64,000 nt of DNA, from positions 208,209 through 272,208 of the forward strand of contig NZ_JONP01000005.1 in NCBI RefSeq assembly GCF_000711725.1, given 5' to 3'. Of this stretch, positions 33,785-43,491 are shown piece by piece. The position numbers were made by a program, and so were the translations under genes. Numbering within the stretch: position 1 is the first letter of the stretch; the number at the start of each line of letters is the position of its first letter. The stretch comes from Roseomonas aerilata DSM 19363 (GTDB taxonomy: Bacteria > Pseudomonadota > Alphaproteobacteria > Acetobacterales > Acetobacteraceae). A model generated the notes under the pieces. It searched no databases, had not been told where the DNA came from, and saw nothing but the letters and a program-made list of their open reading frames with translations.

Positions 33785-35076
33785 CTGAAGACCCACAGGG
33801 CGACCCGCCGGCCACCCGGATCGAGCCGCCCGCCTTCCTGGCCGATCCCGCCCCCGCCGCCGTGCTGGCTGCCCTGCCGGGCGCGCGGGCCGTCGGCGGC
33901 GCCGTGCGCGACGCCCTGGCTGGCCGCCCCGTGGCCGATGTGGACGTGGCCGCCCCCTTCCCGCCGGAAGGGATCGCCGCCCGCCTCACCGCCGCCGGCC
34001 TGCGCGTTCACGAGACCGGCCTCGCCCACGGCACCCTCACCGCCGTCCTCCATGGCGAGCCCGTGGAGGTCACCAGCCTTCGCCGCGACGTCGTGACCGA
34101 CGGCCGCCACGCCGTGGTGGAATGGACCACCGACTGGCGCGAGGACGCCGCGCGCCGCGACTTCACGATGAACGCCCTCTCCCTCTCCGCCGAGGGCGAC
34201 CTCTGGGACTATTACGGCGGCCGGGAGGACCTCGCGGCCGGGCGCGTCCGCTTCGTTGGCGACCCCGCGACCCGCCTCGCCGAGGACCATCTCCGCGCCC
34301 TCCGCTACTTCCGCTTTCAGGCCCGTTACGGCGCGGGCGAGCCGGACCCCGCCGCCATCGCCGCCATCCGGGAGGCCGTGCCGAGCCTCGCCCGCCTCTC
34401 GGTGGAGCGGGTCTGGATGGAGCTGAAGCGCCTCCTCGCCGCGCCGGATCCCGCCGGGGCAGTCGCGCTGATGGAGGAGACGGGTGTCCTCCCCGCCATC
34501 CTCGGCCCCGATTCGCTCGGCGCCTCCCGCCATCTCCGCGCGCTGTCGGAGATCGGCGCCCCCGCCGACCCGCTGCTGCGCTTCGACACGCTCCTCACCC
34601 ACGGTGCCGCCGCGGCCGCCCGGCGCCTGAAGGCCTCGAACGAGGAGGTCGCCCGCCTCGTCGCCCGCTACCGGGCCGGCCATGACATCCTGCCGCTCCA
34701 GCCCGAGATCGCGGCCGGCGGCCCGGACGACGACGCGCTCCGGCGCCTGCTGGCCGAGCAGCCGGGCGAGCGCCTGCTCGACGCCGCCTGGCACCGGCAG
34801 GCCGTGAACCGCGCCTGGTCCTGGGAAGGGCCGGACGACGCGGCCTGGGTCCGTTTCCGCGAGCGCCTCCTCGCCATGCCCGCCCCGGTCTTTCCCCTGC
34901 TGGGCCGGGACGCGCTGGCCATGGGCGTGCCGCCCGGCCCGGCGCTCGGCCGGCTTCTCGCGGAAACCCGGCAATGGTGGCTGGAGGGCGGCTGCACCGC
35001 CGATGCCGTGTCCTGCCGGGCACGATTGGCGGACCTGATGAGGGACATTCACGCCCGGCCCCTTCCGAAGCGCTAA
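33781..35076 (+). CDS. cca: CCA tRNA nucleotidyltransferase
   Basis: 431 residues from a TTG that overlaps the DUF6111 stop. The class II nucleotidyltransferase head is clear: AVGGAVRDALAGRP with the catalytic VADVDVA, then RRDFTMNALSL and RLAEDHLRALRYFRFQARYG in the neck. It adds or repairs the 3' CCA of tRNA. An alternative in-frame start further upstream would lie inside the previous gene. Length is normal for alphaproteobacteria. Confidence 0.92.
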   Translation: MTEDPQGDPPATRIEPPAFLADPAPAAVLAALPGARAVGGAVRDALAGRPVADVDVAAPFPPEGIAARLTAAGLRVHETGLAHGTLTAVLHGEPVEVTSLRRDVVTDGRHAVVEWTTDWREDAARRDFTMNALSLSAEGDLWDYYGGREDLAAGRVRFVGDPATRLAEDHLRALRYFRFQARYGAGEPDPAAIAAIREAVPSLARLSVERVWMELKRLLAAPDPAGAVALMEETGVLPAILGPDSLGASRHLRALSEIGAPADPLLRFDTLLTHGAAAAARRLKASNEEVARLVARYRAGHDILPLQPEIAAGGPDDDALRRLLAEQPGERLLDAAWHRQAVNRAWSWEGPDDAAWVRFRERLLAMPAPVFPLLGRDALAMGVPPGPALGRLLAETRQWWLEGGCTADAVSCRARLADLMRDIHARPLPKR

Positions 35077-35122
35077 TGGACCGGGTTACGGCTTGTCCAT
35101 CACCATTCTGGATCGAGCCGGC

Positions 35123-35533
35123 ATGAACTCCAACCTCGCCCTCTGGGCTCCGCGCGTCCTGTCGATCCTGCGGATCGTCGCGGCCCTTATCTTCCTGCTG
35201 CACGGCACGCAGAAGCTCTTCGGCTTCCCCGCCCCGCCGGCCAGCGGCCTGCCGCCCGCGATGTCCCTTTTCTGGATCGGCGCCATCCTCGAACTGGTCG
35301 GCGGTCTGTTGCTGCTGATCGGCGCCTTCACCCGCCCGGTCGCCTTCATCCTCGCGGGCGAGATGGCCGTCGCCTACTGGATGTTCCACGCGCCCCGGAA
35401 CCTCTACCCCACGCTCAACGGCGGCGACGCGGCCATCCTCTACTGCTTCGTCTTCCTCTACCTCGTCTTCGCCGGGGCCGGCCCCTGGAGCGTGGACGCC
35501 GCCCGCGGCCGCACCACGACCGACCGAATCTGA
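35123..35533 (+). CDS. DoxX-family membrane protein
   Basis: 136 residues with four membrane helices. The DoxX pattern is VLSILRIVAALIFLLHGTQK near residue 15, LELVGGLLLLIGAFTRPVA in the middle and AILYCFVFLYLVFAGAG at the end. Members take part in thiosulfate oxidation or redox stress responses, but most are uncharacterised. The ATG at 35123 is chosen because the first helix follows it; one at 35093 is also in frame. Confidence 0.85.
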   Translation: MNSNLALWAPRVLSILRIVAALIFLLHGTQKLFGFPAPPASGLPPAMSLFWIGAILELVGGLLLLIGAFTRPVAFILAGEMAVAYWMFHAPRNLYPTLNGGDAAILYCFVFLYLVFAGAGPWSVDAARGRTTTDRI

Positions 35534-35576
35534 GATCCCTGGCCCTGGCGGAGCCGGTGCTGTAACCGGCCCCGCC

Positions 35577-37370
35577 ATGGCCAATCCTGGAAAACAGAGC
35601 CCCGGCAAGCGGCGCCTCGACCCCGAGGCGGCGCGCGCCCTCCTCACCCGCCTCTGGCGCGAGGAACTGCGCCACCACCCGCGCCGCATCCTTCTCGCCC
35701 TGCTCTGCACCGCCCTCGTCGCGGGGCTCACCGCCCTCTACCCGGTGATGATCCAGCAGGCCTTCGACCTCTTCGCGAAGCCCGGCGCCGATGGCACCCC
35801 CCGGATCGTCTGGGCCATCCCGCCCGCCATCATCCTGCTGACCTGCGCCAAGGCCCTTGCCCAGTACGGCCAGGCCGTTTCCATCCAATCCACCGTGCTG
35901 CGCGTGATCGAGGGGCTGCAGAACCGCCTCTTCCGCGCGCTCACGCGGGCCGACCTCGCGGTGGTCGCGCAGGACGCCCCCGCCCGGCATGCCGCCCGCT
36001 TCACCGCCGACGCTGCCGCCATCCGGGAAGCGCTGACCAAGGCCATCAATGCCATCGCCGACGTGCTGACCGTGGTCGGCCTCGTCGGCTCGATGGTCTG
36101 GCTGGACTGGAAGATGTCGCTTGTCGCGGCCGCCCTCTACCCGGTCGCGGTCGTGCCGATCCTGCGCCTCGGCAAGCGCATCCGGCGCGCCTCGGGCGGC
36201 ATGCAGGAGCGGGTGGGCGAGGCCGCGGCAAGCCTCACAGAGAGCTTCGCCGCCGCCCGCGTCGTCCGCACCTACCGGCTGGAGGAGGCGGAGGAATCCC
36301 GCGCCGCCCGCCTCTTCGCCAATCTCCGCGCGAGCCTTCTCTCCATCGCCCGCACCCGCGCCAGCCTCGACCCGATGCTCGAAGCCATCGGCGGCGTCGC
36401 GGTCGCCGCCATCCTCGCCATCGTCGGCTGGCGCGTTTCGCAGGGGGAGGGGACCGTCGGCGAGTTCACCGGCTTCGTGGCCGCCCTCCTCATCGCGGCC
36501 CGCCCCGTGCGCGCGCTCGGCAGCCTCAACGCCGCGCTTCAGGAGGGGCTGGCCGGCCTCTCCCGCGTGAACGCGGTGATCGACACGCCCCAGAGCATCA
36601 CCAGCCCGCCCGCCGCGCCCGCCTTGCCCCCCGGCCGGGGCCGCATCGCCTTCGAGGGTGTCCACTTCGCCTATGAGGCCGATCGCGGCGCCCTGCACGG
36701 CGTCGCCTTCACCGCCGAACCTGGCCGCACCGTCGCCCTCGTCGGCCCATCCGGCGCCGGCAAGTCCACGGCGCTCGCCCTCGTCCCCCGGCTCTACGAC
36801 CCGAGTGCCGGGCGGGTGACGATCGACGGCGCCGACCTCCGCGCCGTCTCCCTCGAATCGCTCCGCGACGCCATCGCCTATGTCGGCCAGGACGCGACGG
36901 TCTTCGACGACACCGCCTTCGCCAACATCGCCTGCGGCCGCCCTGGCGCCACTGCGACGGAGGTGGAGGCCGCCGCACAGGCGGCCGCCGCCAACGACTT
37001 CATCTCGGCGCTTCCCCAGGGTTACGACACCGTCCTCGGCCCCGGCGGCGCGCGCCTCTCGGGCGGTCAGCGCCAGCGCATCTCCCTCGCCCGCGCCCTG
37101 CTGCGGAACCCCCGCGTCCTCCTGCTGGACGAGGCAACGAGCGCCCTCGACACGAACAGCGAGGCCGCCGTGCAGGCCGCGCTCGCCACCCTCCGCGCCG
37201 GGCGCACCACCCTCGTCGTCGCCCACCGCCTCTCGACCGTGCGCGACGCCGACCTGATCGTGGTGATGGAGGCGGGCCGCGTCGCCGAATCCGGCACCCA
37301 TGCCGAGTTGCTGGACCGCGGCGGCCTCTACGCCGGCCTCGTCCGCGCCCAGGCCTTCGCCCCCGCCTGA
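35577..37370 (+). CDS. ABC exporter, fused membrane and ATPase domains (MsbA-like)
   Basis: 597 residues, a half-transporter that dimerises. Residues about 40-320 are the six-helix membrane domain. The ATPase has Walker A GPSGAGKST, the Q-loop, signature LSGGQRQRISLARALL, Walker B VLLLDEATSALD and H-loop VVAHRLS. It belongs to the MsbA/lipid and multidrug exporter group; the substrate is not evident. 43 bp after doxX and 9 bp before hutD on the same strand, so these three may share a transcript. Confidence 0.93.
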   Translation: MANPGKQSPGKRRLDPEAARALLTRLWREELRHHPRRILLALLCTALVAGLTALYPVMIQQAFDLFAKPGADGTPRIVWAIPPAIILLTCAKALAQYGQAVSIQSTVLRVIEGLQNRLFRALTRADLAVVAQDAPARHAARFTADAAAIREALTKAINAIADVLTVVGLVGSMVWLDWKMSLVAAALYPVAVVPILRLGKRIRRASGGMQERVGEAAASLTESFAAARVVRTYRLEEAEESRAARLFANLRASLLSIARTRASLDPMLEAIGGVAVAAILAIVGWRVSQGEGTVGEFTGFVAALLIAARPVRALGSLNAALQEGLAGLSRVNAVIDTPQSITSPPAAPALPPGRGRIAFEGVHFAYEADRGALHGVAFTAEPGRTVALVGPSGAGKSTALALVPRLYDPSAGRVTIDGADLRAVSLESLRDAIAYVGQDATVFDDTAFANIACGRPGATATEVEAAAQAAAANDFISALPQGYDTVLGPGGARLSGGQRQRISLARALLRNPRVLLLDEATSALDTNSEAAVQAALATLRAGRTTLVVAHRLSTVRDADLIVVMEAGRVAESGTHAELLDRGGLYAGLVRAQAFAPA

Positions 37371-37379
37371 GAGGACGCC

Positions 37380-37898
37380 ATGCCGACCATCATCCGCGCC
37401 GTCGACCTCCAGCCCCGCCCTTGGCCCAACGGCCTCGGAACCACGCGGGATATCACCGTGCAGGACGGCTGGCTCATCACCGTCGCCGACCTCACTGGCG
37501 ATGCCGCCTTCTCCCACTTCTCCGGCATCGACCGCCTCTTCACCCTTCTCGACGGTGCGGGCGTCACCCTGACCCTGGAGGACCGCCCCCCGCTGCCGTG
37601 CCTGCCCCTGGTTCCCGCCAGCTTCCCCGGCGACGTGCCCACCCACTGCCGCATGGCCGGAGGCCCCGCCCGCGCCTTCAACGTCATGGCCGAGCGCGGC
37701 CGCTTCGAGGCCCGCGTCTCCGTCCGCAGCGTCGCCGCCGGCCACCGCATCCACAGCCCCGCCTCCTGCGTGGCGGTGTTCTGCGCCGAGGGAAGCCTCA
37801 CCATCGGCGACGTGCGCCTGGGCCCCGAGGACACGATCCTCCAGCCCGGTGCCGTCGCGATCGAAGGTCCGGGCGTCGCGATTTTCGTGGAGATCTGA
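37380..37898 (+). CDS. hutD: HutD/Ves-family protein
   Basis: 172 residues forming a bicupin-like protein. The N-terminus WPNGLGTTRDIT and the middle blocks FSGIDRLFTLLDGAGVTL and RAFNVMAERGRFEARV are characteristic of HutD (Ves), found beside histidine utilization genes and thought to control formiminoglutamate levels. No other hut gene is in the window, so the family name is firmer than the role. Repeat copy 2 follows its stop. Confidence 0.85.
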   Translation: MPTIIRAVDLQPRPWPNGLGTTRDITVQDGWLITVADLTGDAAFSHFSGIDRLFTLLDGAGVTLTLEDRPPLPCLPLVPASFPGDVPTHCRMAGGPARAFNVMAERGRFEARVSVRSVAAGHRIHSPASCVAVFCAEGSLTIGDVRLGPEDTILQPGAVAIEGPGVAIFVEI

Positions 37899-37904
37899 GC
37901 GGGC

Positions 37905-38115
37905 GGCTCCCGGAGAGGGCGCTGCCCTCTCCGGACCTCACCCGCCAAGGGCCTCAGGCCCTTGGATCCCCATCTGGCTGTCGCGGAGCCTTCCTGAACG
38001 TGTCGTCGCCCCGGGTCCACGACCCGAGGCGCACCGGCCCTGAAACGCCTCAAATCGAAGGAAGAGGATGAGAGGGGGTCTGGCGGAGAGAATTCATTCT
38101 CTCCCCCGGGACCAC
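37905..38115. repeat. multi-hairpin intergenic repeat, copy 2
   Basis: Lies between convergent hutD and the tyrosine phosphatase gene. Contains CCCGGAGAGGGC/GCCCTCTCCGG, CCAAGGGCCT/AGGCCCTTGGATCC, CCCCGGGTC/GACCCGAGG with GCGCACCGGCC after it, and a final hairpin around GAATTCATTCTC. About 210 bp, slightly shorter than copies 1, 3 and 4. Confidence 0.85.
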
Positions 38116-38129
38116 CAGCGCCCCAGGGG

Positions 38130-38792
38130 TTACTCCCGCCGCAGCACCCCATCGATCAGCCGATCCGCCCAGGGCTGGCTTCGGAACGCCGTGCGGAGCG
38201 CCACCTCGTCATACTCGTCCCGCACCCAGTCGAGGAACGGCACCCGCCCTTCTGCCTGCCGCGCGTAGAGGCGGAAGAAGGCGTCGAGGATGCCCGTACG
38301 GGAAGCGCTGACATGGCCGTGGCGCCAGTGGAGTTGTCCCAGCGCCTCCGCGCTCGTCCCGCCGCCCAGCAGCAGGAAGACGCCGGCGGCCAGGCCCGTG
38401 CGATCCGCCCCGGACTTGCAGTGGATGAGGGCCGGCTCCTCCATCTCCGCGAAGATGCCGGCCAGGCGGAGGAGGCGGTCGCGATGGGGGGCGCCGCGGC
38501 TCTCGAAGGGGGCGTCCACATGGGCCAGGCCCAGCCGCGCCGCCTCTCCGCGGGAGAGGGCGTCGGAGCCGCAGTCCACCCGCTGCCCCCGCAGGTTGAT
38601 CACCGTGCGCAGCGAGAGGCGGCGCGCCGCGTCGCGCAATTGCCAGGGGGAGGGGTGGTTCGAGCGGTAGAGGCGCCCGGGCACCACGACGCCCCAGTTC
38701 CTCCAGCCCTGCCGGAGGATCGCGTGATCCACGAAAAGGCTGTTCACCAGGGCGGCCCGGCGCCCCGCCGGTGTCGTCAGGTCCTGCGGCAT
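38130..38792 (-). CDS. tyrosine phosphatase-like protein
   Basis: 220 residues. The P-loop HCKSGADRTG (CX5R) is complete, and the upstream acid region is GRLYRSNHPSPWQL with VINLRGQRVDCGSD. It resembles small dual-specificity phosphatases of the SIW14/DSP group, common in alphaproteobacteria with unknown targets. The ATG at 38792 is chosen; longer readings on this strand are other-frame noise. Converges on hutD. Confidence 0.85.
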   Translation of the reverse strand: MPQDLTTPAGRRAALVNSLFVDHAILRQGWRNWGVVVPGRLYRSNHPSPWQLRDAARRLSLRTVINLRGQRVDCGSDALSRGEAARLGLAHVDAPFESRGAPHRDRLLRLAGIFAEMEEPALIHCKSGADRTGLAAGVFLLLGGGTSAEALGQLHWRHGHVSASRTGILDAFFRLYARQAEGRVPFLDWVRDEYDEVALRTAFRSQPWADRLIDGVLRRE

Positions 38793-38897
38793 GGCGCGGG
38801 AGATAGGGCGGAAGAGGGCCTTCCGGCAAATTCCTGGAGAAACATCCCGCTCTGGCGAGGCGTTAGCATTCCTCACCAAGGAACGAGGAGGCCCGCC

Positions 38898-39098
38898 ATG
38901 TCGAAAGCCCATATGCCGCCGGTCCCGCCCGCCAACCAGTCGCCGCACGGTGGCAACAACCCCGGCGAGGGCGAGGTGAACCCCAAGGACGCCCGCAACA
39001 CCGCCGATAATCGCGGCAAGTTCGACCCGGGCCAGCAGGGCCAGCAGGGCAGCACCGGAATCAACACCCACCACCAGGGCTACCAGCAGGACCGTTGA
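38898..39098 (+). CDS. small hydrophilic disordered protein
   Basis: 66 residues with an excellent ribosome site, GAGGAGG, before the ATG. No hydrophobic core; rich in Gly, Asn, Gln, Pro and His (NNPGEGEVNPKDARNTADN, then GQQGQQG). Such proteins are often stress-induced and disordered; I do not recognise a named family. The next small gene starts three bases after its stop codon, so they form a pair. Confidence 0.65.
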   Translation: MSKAHMPPVPPANQSPHGGNNPGEGEVNPKDARNTADNRGKFDPGQQGQQGSTGINTHHQGYQQDR

Positions 39099-39100
39099 TC

Positions 39101-39319
39101 ATGCCGAAGGGAAACGAGGAATCGACCGACCGCTCTGCCGGCGGCCCGGGCAGCAGCCACCAGGGCGGCAACCACGGCCACGCGCACCGGGAGAAGGGCC
39201 ACACCCAGCCGGGTGCGGCCACGAACAGCAGCAAGAGCCAGGTCTCGGGCGGTGGCGGCGAGCGTGACAGCCACCACACGCATGACGAGCACCGCAAGGG
39301 CGATCGCACCGGCAACTGA
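39101..39319 (+). CDS. small His/Gly/Ser-rich disordered protein
   Basis: 72 residues, highly hydrophilic, with blocks such as HQGGNHGHAHREKGHTQ and SHHTHDEHRKGDR. Eleven histidines suggest possible metal binding (inference). No membrane or signal segment. It begins three bases after the stop of a similar small gene, so the two are probably co-expressed. No family recognised. Confidence 0.6.
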   Translation: MPKGNEESTDRSAGGPGSSHQGGNHGHAHREKGHTQPGAATNSSKSQVSGGGGERDSHHTHDEHRKGDRTGN

Positions 39320-39378
39320 GGCCGGCGTCGTCGGGCGAATGGGGCTGGGGCGGATCACCGCTCCGGCCCTTGCCGTTT

Positions 39379-40368
39379 CTAGTCCGCCCGCGCGCCGGTG
39401 AGGCGCACCGCCTCCTGCCACATCGGCCGCTCCGCCCGCCCGCGCGCCACGGCGTCCTCGGGTGTGGACCATAGCAGCTTCGTCCCGGCCTGAATGGCGC
39501 GCCGCCGCATGGCCTCGTCATCCACGATCGTCTTCAGCGCCGCGTTCAGCCGATCCACCACCGGGCGGGGTGTGGCGGCGGGAGCAACCATGGCGGCCCA
39601 GGAGGTGATGACGAAGTCCGGCATCCCCGCCTCGGCCATCGTGGGGATCTCCGGCAGGTTTGGCCAACGCTCCGAGTCCGTCACGGCGAAGGCGCGCATC
39701 CGCCCCTCCTGGATGATGGGGATGTAGGAGGCAAGGTTGTCGATGGCGCAGGTCAGGTCGCCCGAGAGCATGGCCGGCGTGATCTGCGCCGCGCCGCGGA
39801 AGGGCACGTGCTCCGCGTTCAGCTTCAGCCGGTGGGTGAAGAGCGCGCCGGAGAGATGCGCCGTGGTGCCCACCCCCGGGCTGCCATAGGAAATCCCCTG
39901 CGGCCGCGCCCGCGTCCACTCGATGAACTCCCCCAGGCTCCGCGCCGGGCAGTGCTGGCTGCTGACGACGAAGACGTTCGGCAACTCGTAGGTCAGGGCG
40001 ACCGCGACGAAGTCCCGATCAATGTCCCAGGGCATGCGGGAATAGAGGAACTGGTTGATCGAGAACTGCCCGATCGTCGCCATGCCGAGCGTGTAGCCGT
40101 CCGGCGTCGACTTCGCGATGGCGTCCATTCCGATATTGCCGCCTGCGCCAGGCCGGTTCTCGATGACGAAGTTCTGCCCGAGCCGCTGCTGGAGCTGCTC
40201 CGCATAGATGCGCGTCATCACGTCGGTGGAGCCGGCGGGCGGGAAGGGGACGATGACGCGCACCGGGCGGCTGGGCCAGTCGGTCGCAGATCCCGGGGCC
40301 TGGGCGGCGGCGGTGCGGATGGCGGGCAGGGCCAGCCCTGCCCCGAGGAAATGGCGGCGCGCGATCAT
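39379..40368 (-). CDS. Bug/TTT-family extracytoplasmic solute receptor (second of three)
   Basis: 329 residues with a twin-arginine-like start (ARRHFLGAGLALPAIRTAAAQ). Bug marks are VRVIVPFPPAGSTDVMTRI, ENRPGAGGNIGMDAIAKS and HVPFRGAAQITPAMLSGD. A periplasmic carboxylate-binding protein with no membrane partner in sight. It converges on the small hydrophilic protein pair and is transcribed towards it. Confidence 0.9.
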   Translation of the reverse strand: MIARRHFLGAGLALPAIRTAAAQAPGSATDWPSRPVRVIVPFPPAGSTDVMTRIYAEQLQQRLGQNFVIENRPGAGGNIGMDAIAKSTPDGYTLGMATIGQFSINQFLYSRMPWDIDRDFVAVALTYELPNVFVVSSQHCPARSLGEFIEWTRARPQGISYGSPGVGTTAHLSGALFTHRLKLNAEHVPFRGAAQITPAMLSGDLTCAIDNLASYIPIIQEGRMRAFAVTDSERWPNLPEIPTMAEAGMPDFVITSWAAMVAPAATPRPVVDRLNAALKTIVDDEAMRRRAIQAGTKLLWSTPEDAVARGRAERPMWQEAVRLTGARAD

Positions 40369-40444
40369 GGAAGCGTCCCTCGTTCTTCGTTGCCGCCAGT
40401 TTAGGCAGCGCCCGCGCCCGTCGGCCAGCCCCGTGGGCGGCCGC

Positions 40445-41374
40445 TTAAGGCCATCGCACCTCCGGCGGCATGGACATGAGGATCGCCTCGACGTTCCCCC
40501 CGGTCTTCAGCCCGAAAAGCGTGCCGCGGTCATGGAGAAGGTTGAACTCTACGTAGCGCCCGCGCCGGATGAGCTGCGCCTCGCGCTCCGCCTCGGTCCA
40601 GGGCTCGTGCATCCGGCGGCGCACAATGGCGGGGAAGGATTCGAGGAAAGCCTCGCCCACATCCCTGGTGAAGGCGAAGTGGTCCTCCAGCCGCGCCCCG
40701 TCCGGCTCGTCCCGGCCGAGCCAGTCGTAGAAGATGCCGCCGAGGCCGCGGGGCTCCCCCCTGTGGGGCAGGAAGAAGTACTCGTCGCACCAGGCCTTGA
40801 AGCGGGGGTAGTAGGCTGGGTCGTGCCGGTCGCAGGCCGCGCGGAAGGCGGCGTGGAAGCCGGCCGCGTCCTCCTGCGCCTCCGCCGATTGCGGGAACAT
40901 CGGCGTCAGGTCCCCGCCGCCCCCGAACCAGCTCCGCCGCGTCGTGATGAAACGGGTGTTCATGTGCGCGGCCGGCACGCGGGGGGAGCGCATATGGGCC
41001 ACCAGCGAAACCCCCGTGGCCAGGAAGCGCGGGTCCTCCTCCGCCCCCGGGATCTGCCGGCGGAACTCCGGGCTGAATTCCCCCCAGACCGTGGAGACGT
41101 TCACCCCCACCTTCTCGAAGACCCGGCCCTTCATGACGGACATGACGCCCCCGCCGCCCTCCGGCCGGTCCCAGGAGGTGCGGACGAAGCGGCCGGGCGG
41201 CATGGCGCCGTGCGGGCCTGTGCCGCCCTCATCCTCGATCGCCTCGAAGGCCGCGCAGAGGCGGTCCCGCAGCCCCTCGAACCAGCGGCGGGCCGAGCCG
41301 GCCATGGGGTGAGGGCCGGATTCGGTGGCCTGGGCGGGCGCGGCATGGTCTTGGTTGCGTATCATCTGCCCCAT
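40445..41374 (-). CDS. hemF: aerobic coproporphyrinogen III oxidase
   Basis: 309 residues from the ATG at 41374. Signatures include [33 protein letters not shown] and the C-terminal [23 protein letters not shown]. It makes protoporphyrinogen IX using oxygen, the penultimate-but-one step of heme synthesis. Divergent from petABC across 218 bp, which puts heme supply and cytochrome bc1 under one shared control region. Confidence 0.95.
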   Translation of the reverse strand: MGQMIRNQDHAAPAQATESGPHPMAGSARRWFEGLRDRLCAAFEAIEDEGGTGPHGAMPPGRFVRTSWDRPEGGGGVMSVMKGRVFEKVGVNVSTVWGEFSPEFRRQIPGAEEDPRFLATGVSLVAHMRSPRVPAAHMNTRFITTRRSWFGGGGDLTPMFPQSAEAQEDAAGFHAAFRAACDRHDPAYYPRFKAWCDEYFFLPHRGEPRGLGGIFYDWLGRDEPDGARLEDHFAFTRDVGEAFLESFPAIVRRRMHEPWTEAEREAQLIRRGRYVEFNLLHDRGTLFGLKTGGNVEAILMSMPPEVRWP

Positions 41375-41401
41375 CGTCGTGTTGCGGTGCGGCTCGCGCC
41401 G

Positions 41402-41430
41402 TTGCCACCCTGCATCCCCGCCCTTTATAT
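41402..41430 (+). promoter_or_regulatory. sigma70-type promoter of petABC
   Basis: TTGCCA at 41402-41407, a 17-bp spacer and TTATAT at 41425-41430. The T/A-rich -10 stands out in very GC-rich DNA. Transcription would start about 41437, leaving a leader of roughly 155 nt before petA. Confidence 0.55.
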
Positions 41431-41592
41431 GGCCAGAGAACCGGCATGGCACCGCGCACCCGCGCGTGCCACGCCCCACCCCGCGCGAGCACTCGGCCCG
41501 GACGCCCCGTCCGACCGCATGCCCTGCCGGAGACAGTGCAACCGCCCCCGGCCGCCCAGCGGCAGGGAGCGGAGAACAGGACGAGCGATCGA

Positions 41593-42201
41593 ATGGCCGA
41601 TGTGCTGGCTTCCCCGCCCAAGACGAGCCCCTCGGAGGCGGGTCCCCGCCAGGCCGATCCGGTCGGCGTGCAACACGAGGAAGGCCCGCCGCGCCGGGAC
41701 TTCCTGAAACTTGCCACCGGCTCCTTCGCGCTGGTCGGAGTCGGTGTGGTCGCCTGGCCCTTCATTAACTCGATGAACCCGAGCGCGGACGTGCTGGCCC
41801 TGGCCAGCACCGAGGTGGAGCTGAGCCCCATCGCCGAGGGCCAGGCCATCACGGCCATGTGGCGCGGCAAGCCCGTCTTCGTGCGCCACCGCACCGCCAA
41901 GGAGATCGAGGAGGCCCGCGCCGTCCCCGTTGGCCAGCTGATCGACCCCGCCACCGACCAGTCCCGCGTGAAGCTGGGCAAGGACCAGTGGCTGATCGTC
42001 ATCGGCATCTGCACCCATCTCGGCTGCGTGCCGCTGGGCCAGAAACCGACCGACAACCGCGGCGAGTACGGCGGCTGGTTCTGCCCTTGCCACGGCAGCC
42101 AGTACGACACCTCCGGGCGTGTCCGGCACGGCCCCGCGCCGACGAACCTCGCCCTTCCCGACTACACCTTCACCTCCGACACCAAGATCCGGATCGGCTG
42201 A
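41593..42201 (+). CDS. petA: ubiquinol-cytochrome c reductase iron-sulfur subunit (Rieske)
   Basis: 202 residues. A twin-arginine signal anchor ([20 protein letters not shown]) keeps it in the membrane with its head in the periplasm. The 2Fe-2S ligands are in [10 protein letters not shown] and CPCHGSQYD, complete. It takes the first electron from ubiquinol at the Qo site. The ATG at 41593 is the first in the frame with a sensible N-terminus. 12 bp before petB. Confidence 0.96.
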   Translation: MADVLASPPKTSPSEAGPRQADPVGVQHEEGPPRRDFLKLATGSFALVGVGVVAWPFINSMNPSADVLALASTEVELSPIAEGQAITAMWRGKPVFVRHRTAKEIEEARAVPVGQLIDPATDQSRVKLGKDQWLIVIGICTHLGCVPLGQKPTDNRGEYGGWFCPCHGSQYDTSGRVRHGPAPTNLALPDYTFTSDTKIRIG

Positions 42202-42213
42202 GGAGCCACCACC

Positions 42214-43491
42214 ATGCCCGAGGGCCTTCACGAGTCGGACGTCAAGAATCCCGTCCTCCGCTGGGTCGACCAGCGCCTGCCCATCATCTCCATGGTGCAG
42301 CGCGAGTACGGCACCTTCCCGACGCCGCGCAACTTCAACTACTTCTGGAACTTCGGCGCGCTCGCCATGATCAGCCTCGCGATCATGATCGCGACCGGCG
42401 TGGTCCTGTCCATGCAGTACTCCGCCAACACCCAGCTCGCCTTCGACTCCGTCGAGCGCATCATGCGCGACGTGAACTACGGCTGGCTGCTGCGCTACAT
42501 CCACGCCAACGGCGCCTCGATGTTCTTCATCGTGGTCTACATCCACATCTGGCGGAACCTCTTCTACGGTTCCTATAAGACCCCGCGCGAACTGCTCTTC
42601 ATGATCGGCGTCGTCATCTTCATCCTGATGATGGCCACCGCCTTCATGGGCTACGTGCTTCCCTGGGGCCAGATGTCCTTCTGGGGTGCCACCGTCATCA
42701 CCAACCTGTTCTCGGCCATCCCCTTGGTCGGCAACAGCATCGTGACCTGGCTCTGGGGCGGCTTCTCGGTGGACAACCCCACCCTCAACCGCTTCTTCTC
42801 GCTGCACTTCCTCCTGCCCTTCGTGATCGCGGGCGTGGTCTTCCTCCACATCGCCGCGCTGCACATCACGGGTTCCAACAACCCGCTGGGCATCGAGCCG
42901 AAGGGCCCGCAGGACACCATCCCCTTCCATCCCTACTACACCACGAAGGACAGCGTCGGGATCATCGTCTACCTGCTGGTCTTCGCCCTCCTGGTCTTCT
43001 TCGCGCCGAACCTGCTCGGCCACCCCGACAACTACATCCCGGCCAACCCGCTGGTGACGCCCGCGCATATCGTGCCGGAATGGTACTTCCTGCCCTTCTA
43101 CGCGATCCTCCGCGCGGTCCCGAACAAGCTCGGCGGCGTGGCGATGATGGGCGGCGCGCTGATCGTGCTCTTCTTCCTGCCCTGGCTGGACAGCTCGCCG
43201 GTGCGCTCCATGCGCTTCCGCCCGCTCGGCCGGATCGCCTTCCTCCTCTTCACCGCGAACTTCTTCGTGCTGATGTGGGCGGGCGGCAAGCCGGCGGAGC
43301 AGCCCTACATTCTCATCGCGCAGCTCGCGACGGCCTACTACTTCGCCTATTTCCTCGTGATCCTGCCCTTCCTGTCGAAGTTCGAGCGTCCTCTGCCCCT
43401 GCCTGAGAGCATCAGCCGCGCCGTGCTGAAGCATCGCGGCGGCGGACCCCTGCCTGCCGGCGCAACGGCCAAGCCGATGGAGAAGGCGTGA
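42214..43491 (+). CDS. petB: cytochrome b of the bc1 complex
   Basis: 425 residues with eight membrane helices. Two His pairs for the two b hemes lie in the second and fourth helices (for example [20 protein letters not shown]), and the Qo-site motif PEWY is present in [20 protein letters not shown]. The C-terminus is a short Gly/Pro-rich tail. Stop shares one base with the ATG of petC. Confidence 0.97.
   Translation: MPEGLHESDVKNPVLRWVDQRLPIISMVQREYGTFPTPRNFNYFWNFGALAMISLAIMIATGVVLSMQYSANTQLAFDSVERIMRDVNYGWLLRYIHANGASMFFIVVYIHIWRNLFYGSYKTPRELLFMIGVVIFILMMATAFMGYVLPWGQMSFWGATVITNLFSAIPLVGNSIVTWLWGGFSVDNPTLNRFFSLHFLLPFVIAGVVFLHIAALHITGSNNPLGIEPKGPQDTIPFHPYYTTKDSVGIIVYLLVFALLVFFAPNLLGHPDNYIPANPLVTPAHIVPEWYFLPFYAILRAVPNKLGGVAMMGGALIVLFFLPWLDSSPVRSMRFRPLGRIAFLLFTANFFVLMWAGGKPAEQPYILIAQLATAYYFAYFLVILPFLSKFERPLPLPESISRAVLKHRGGGPLPAGATAKPMEKA

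Noticed and set aside
35415..37754. 779-codon minus-strand open frame
   Set aside because: Runs antisense through the ABC exporter and hutD; composition is Gly/Asp/Arg-rich with no motif, a usual shadow in GC-rich DNA.
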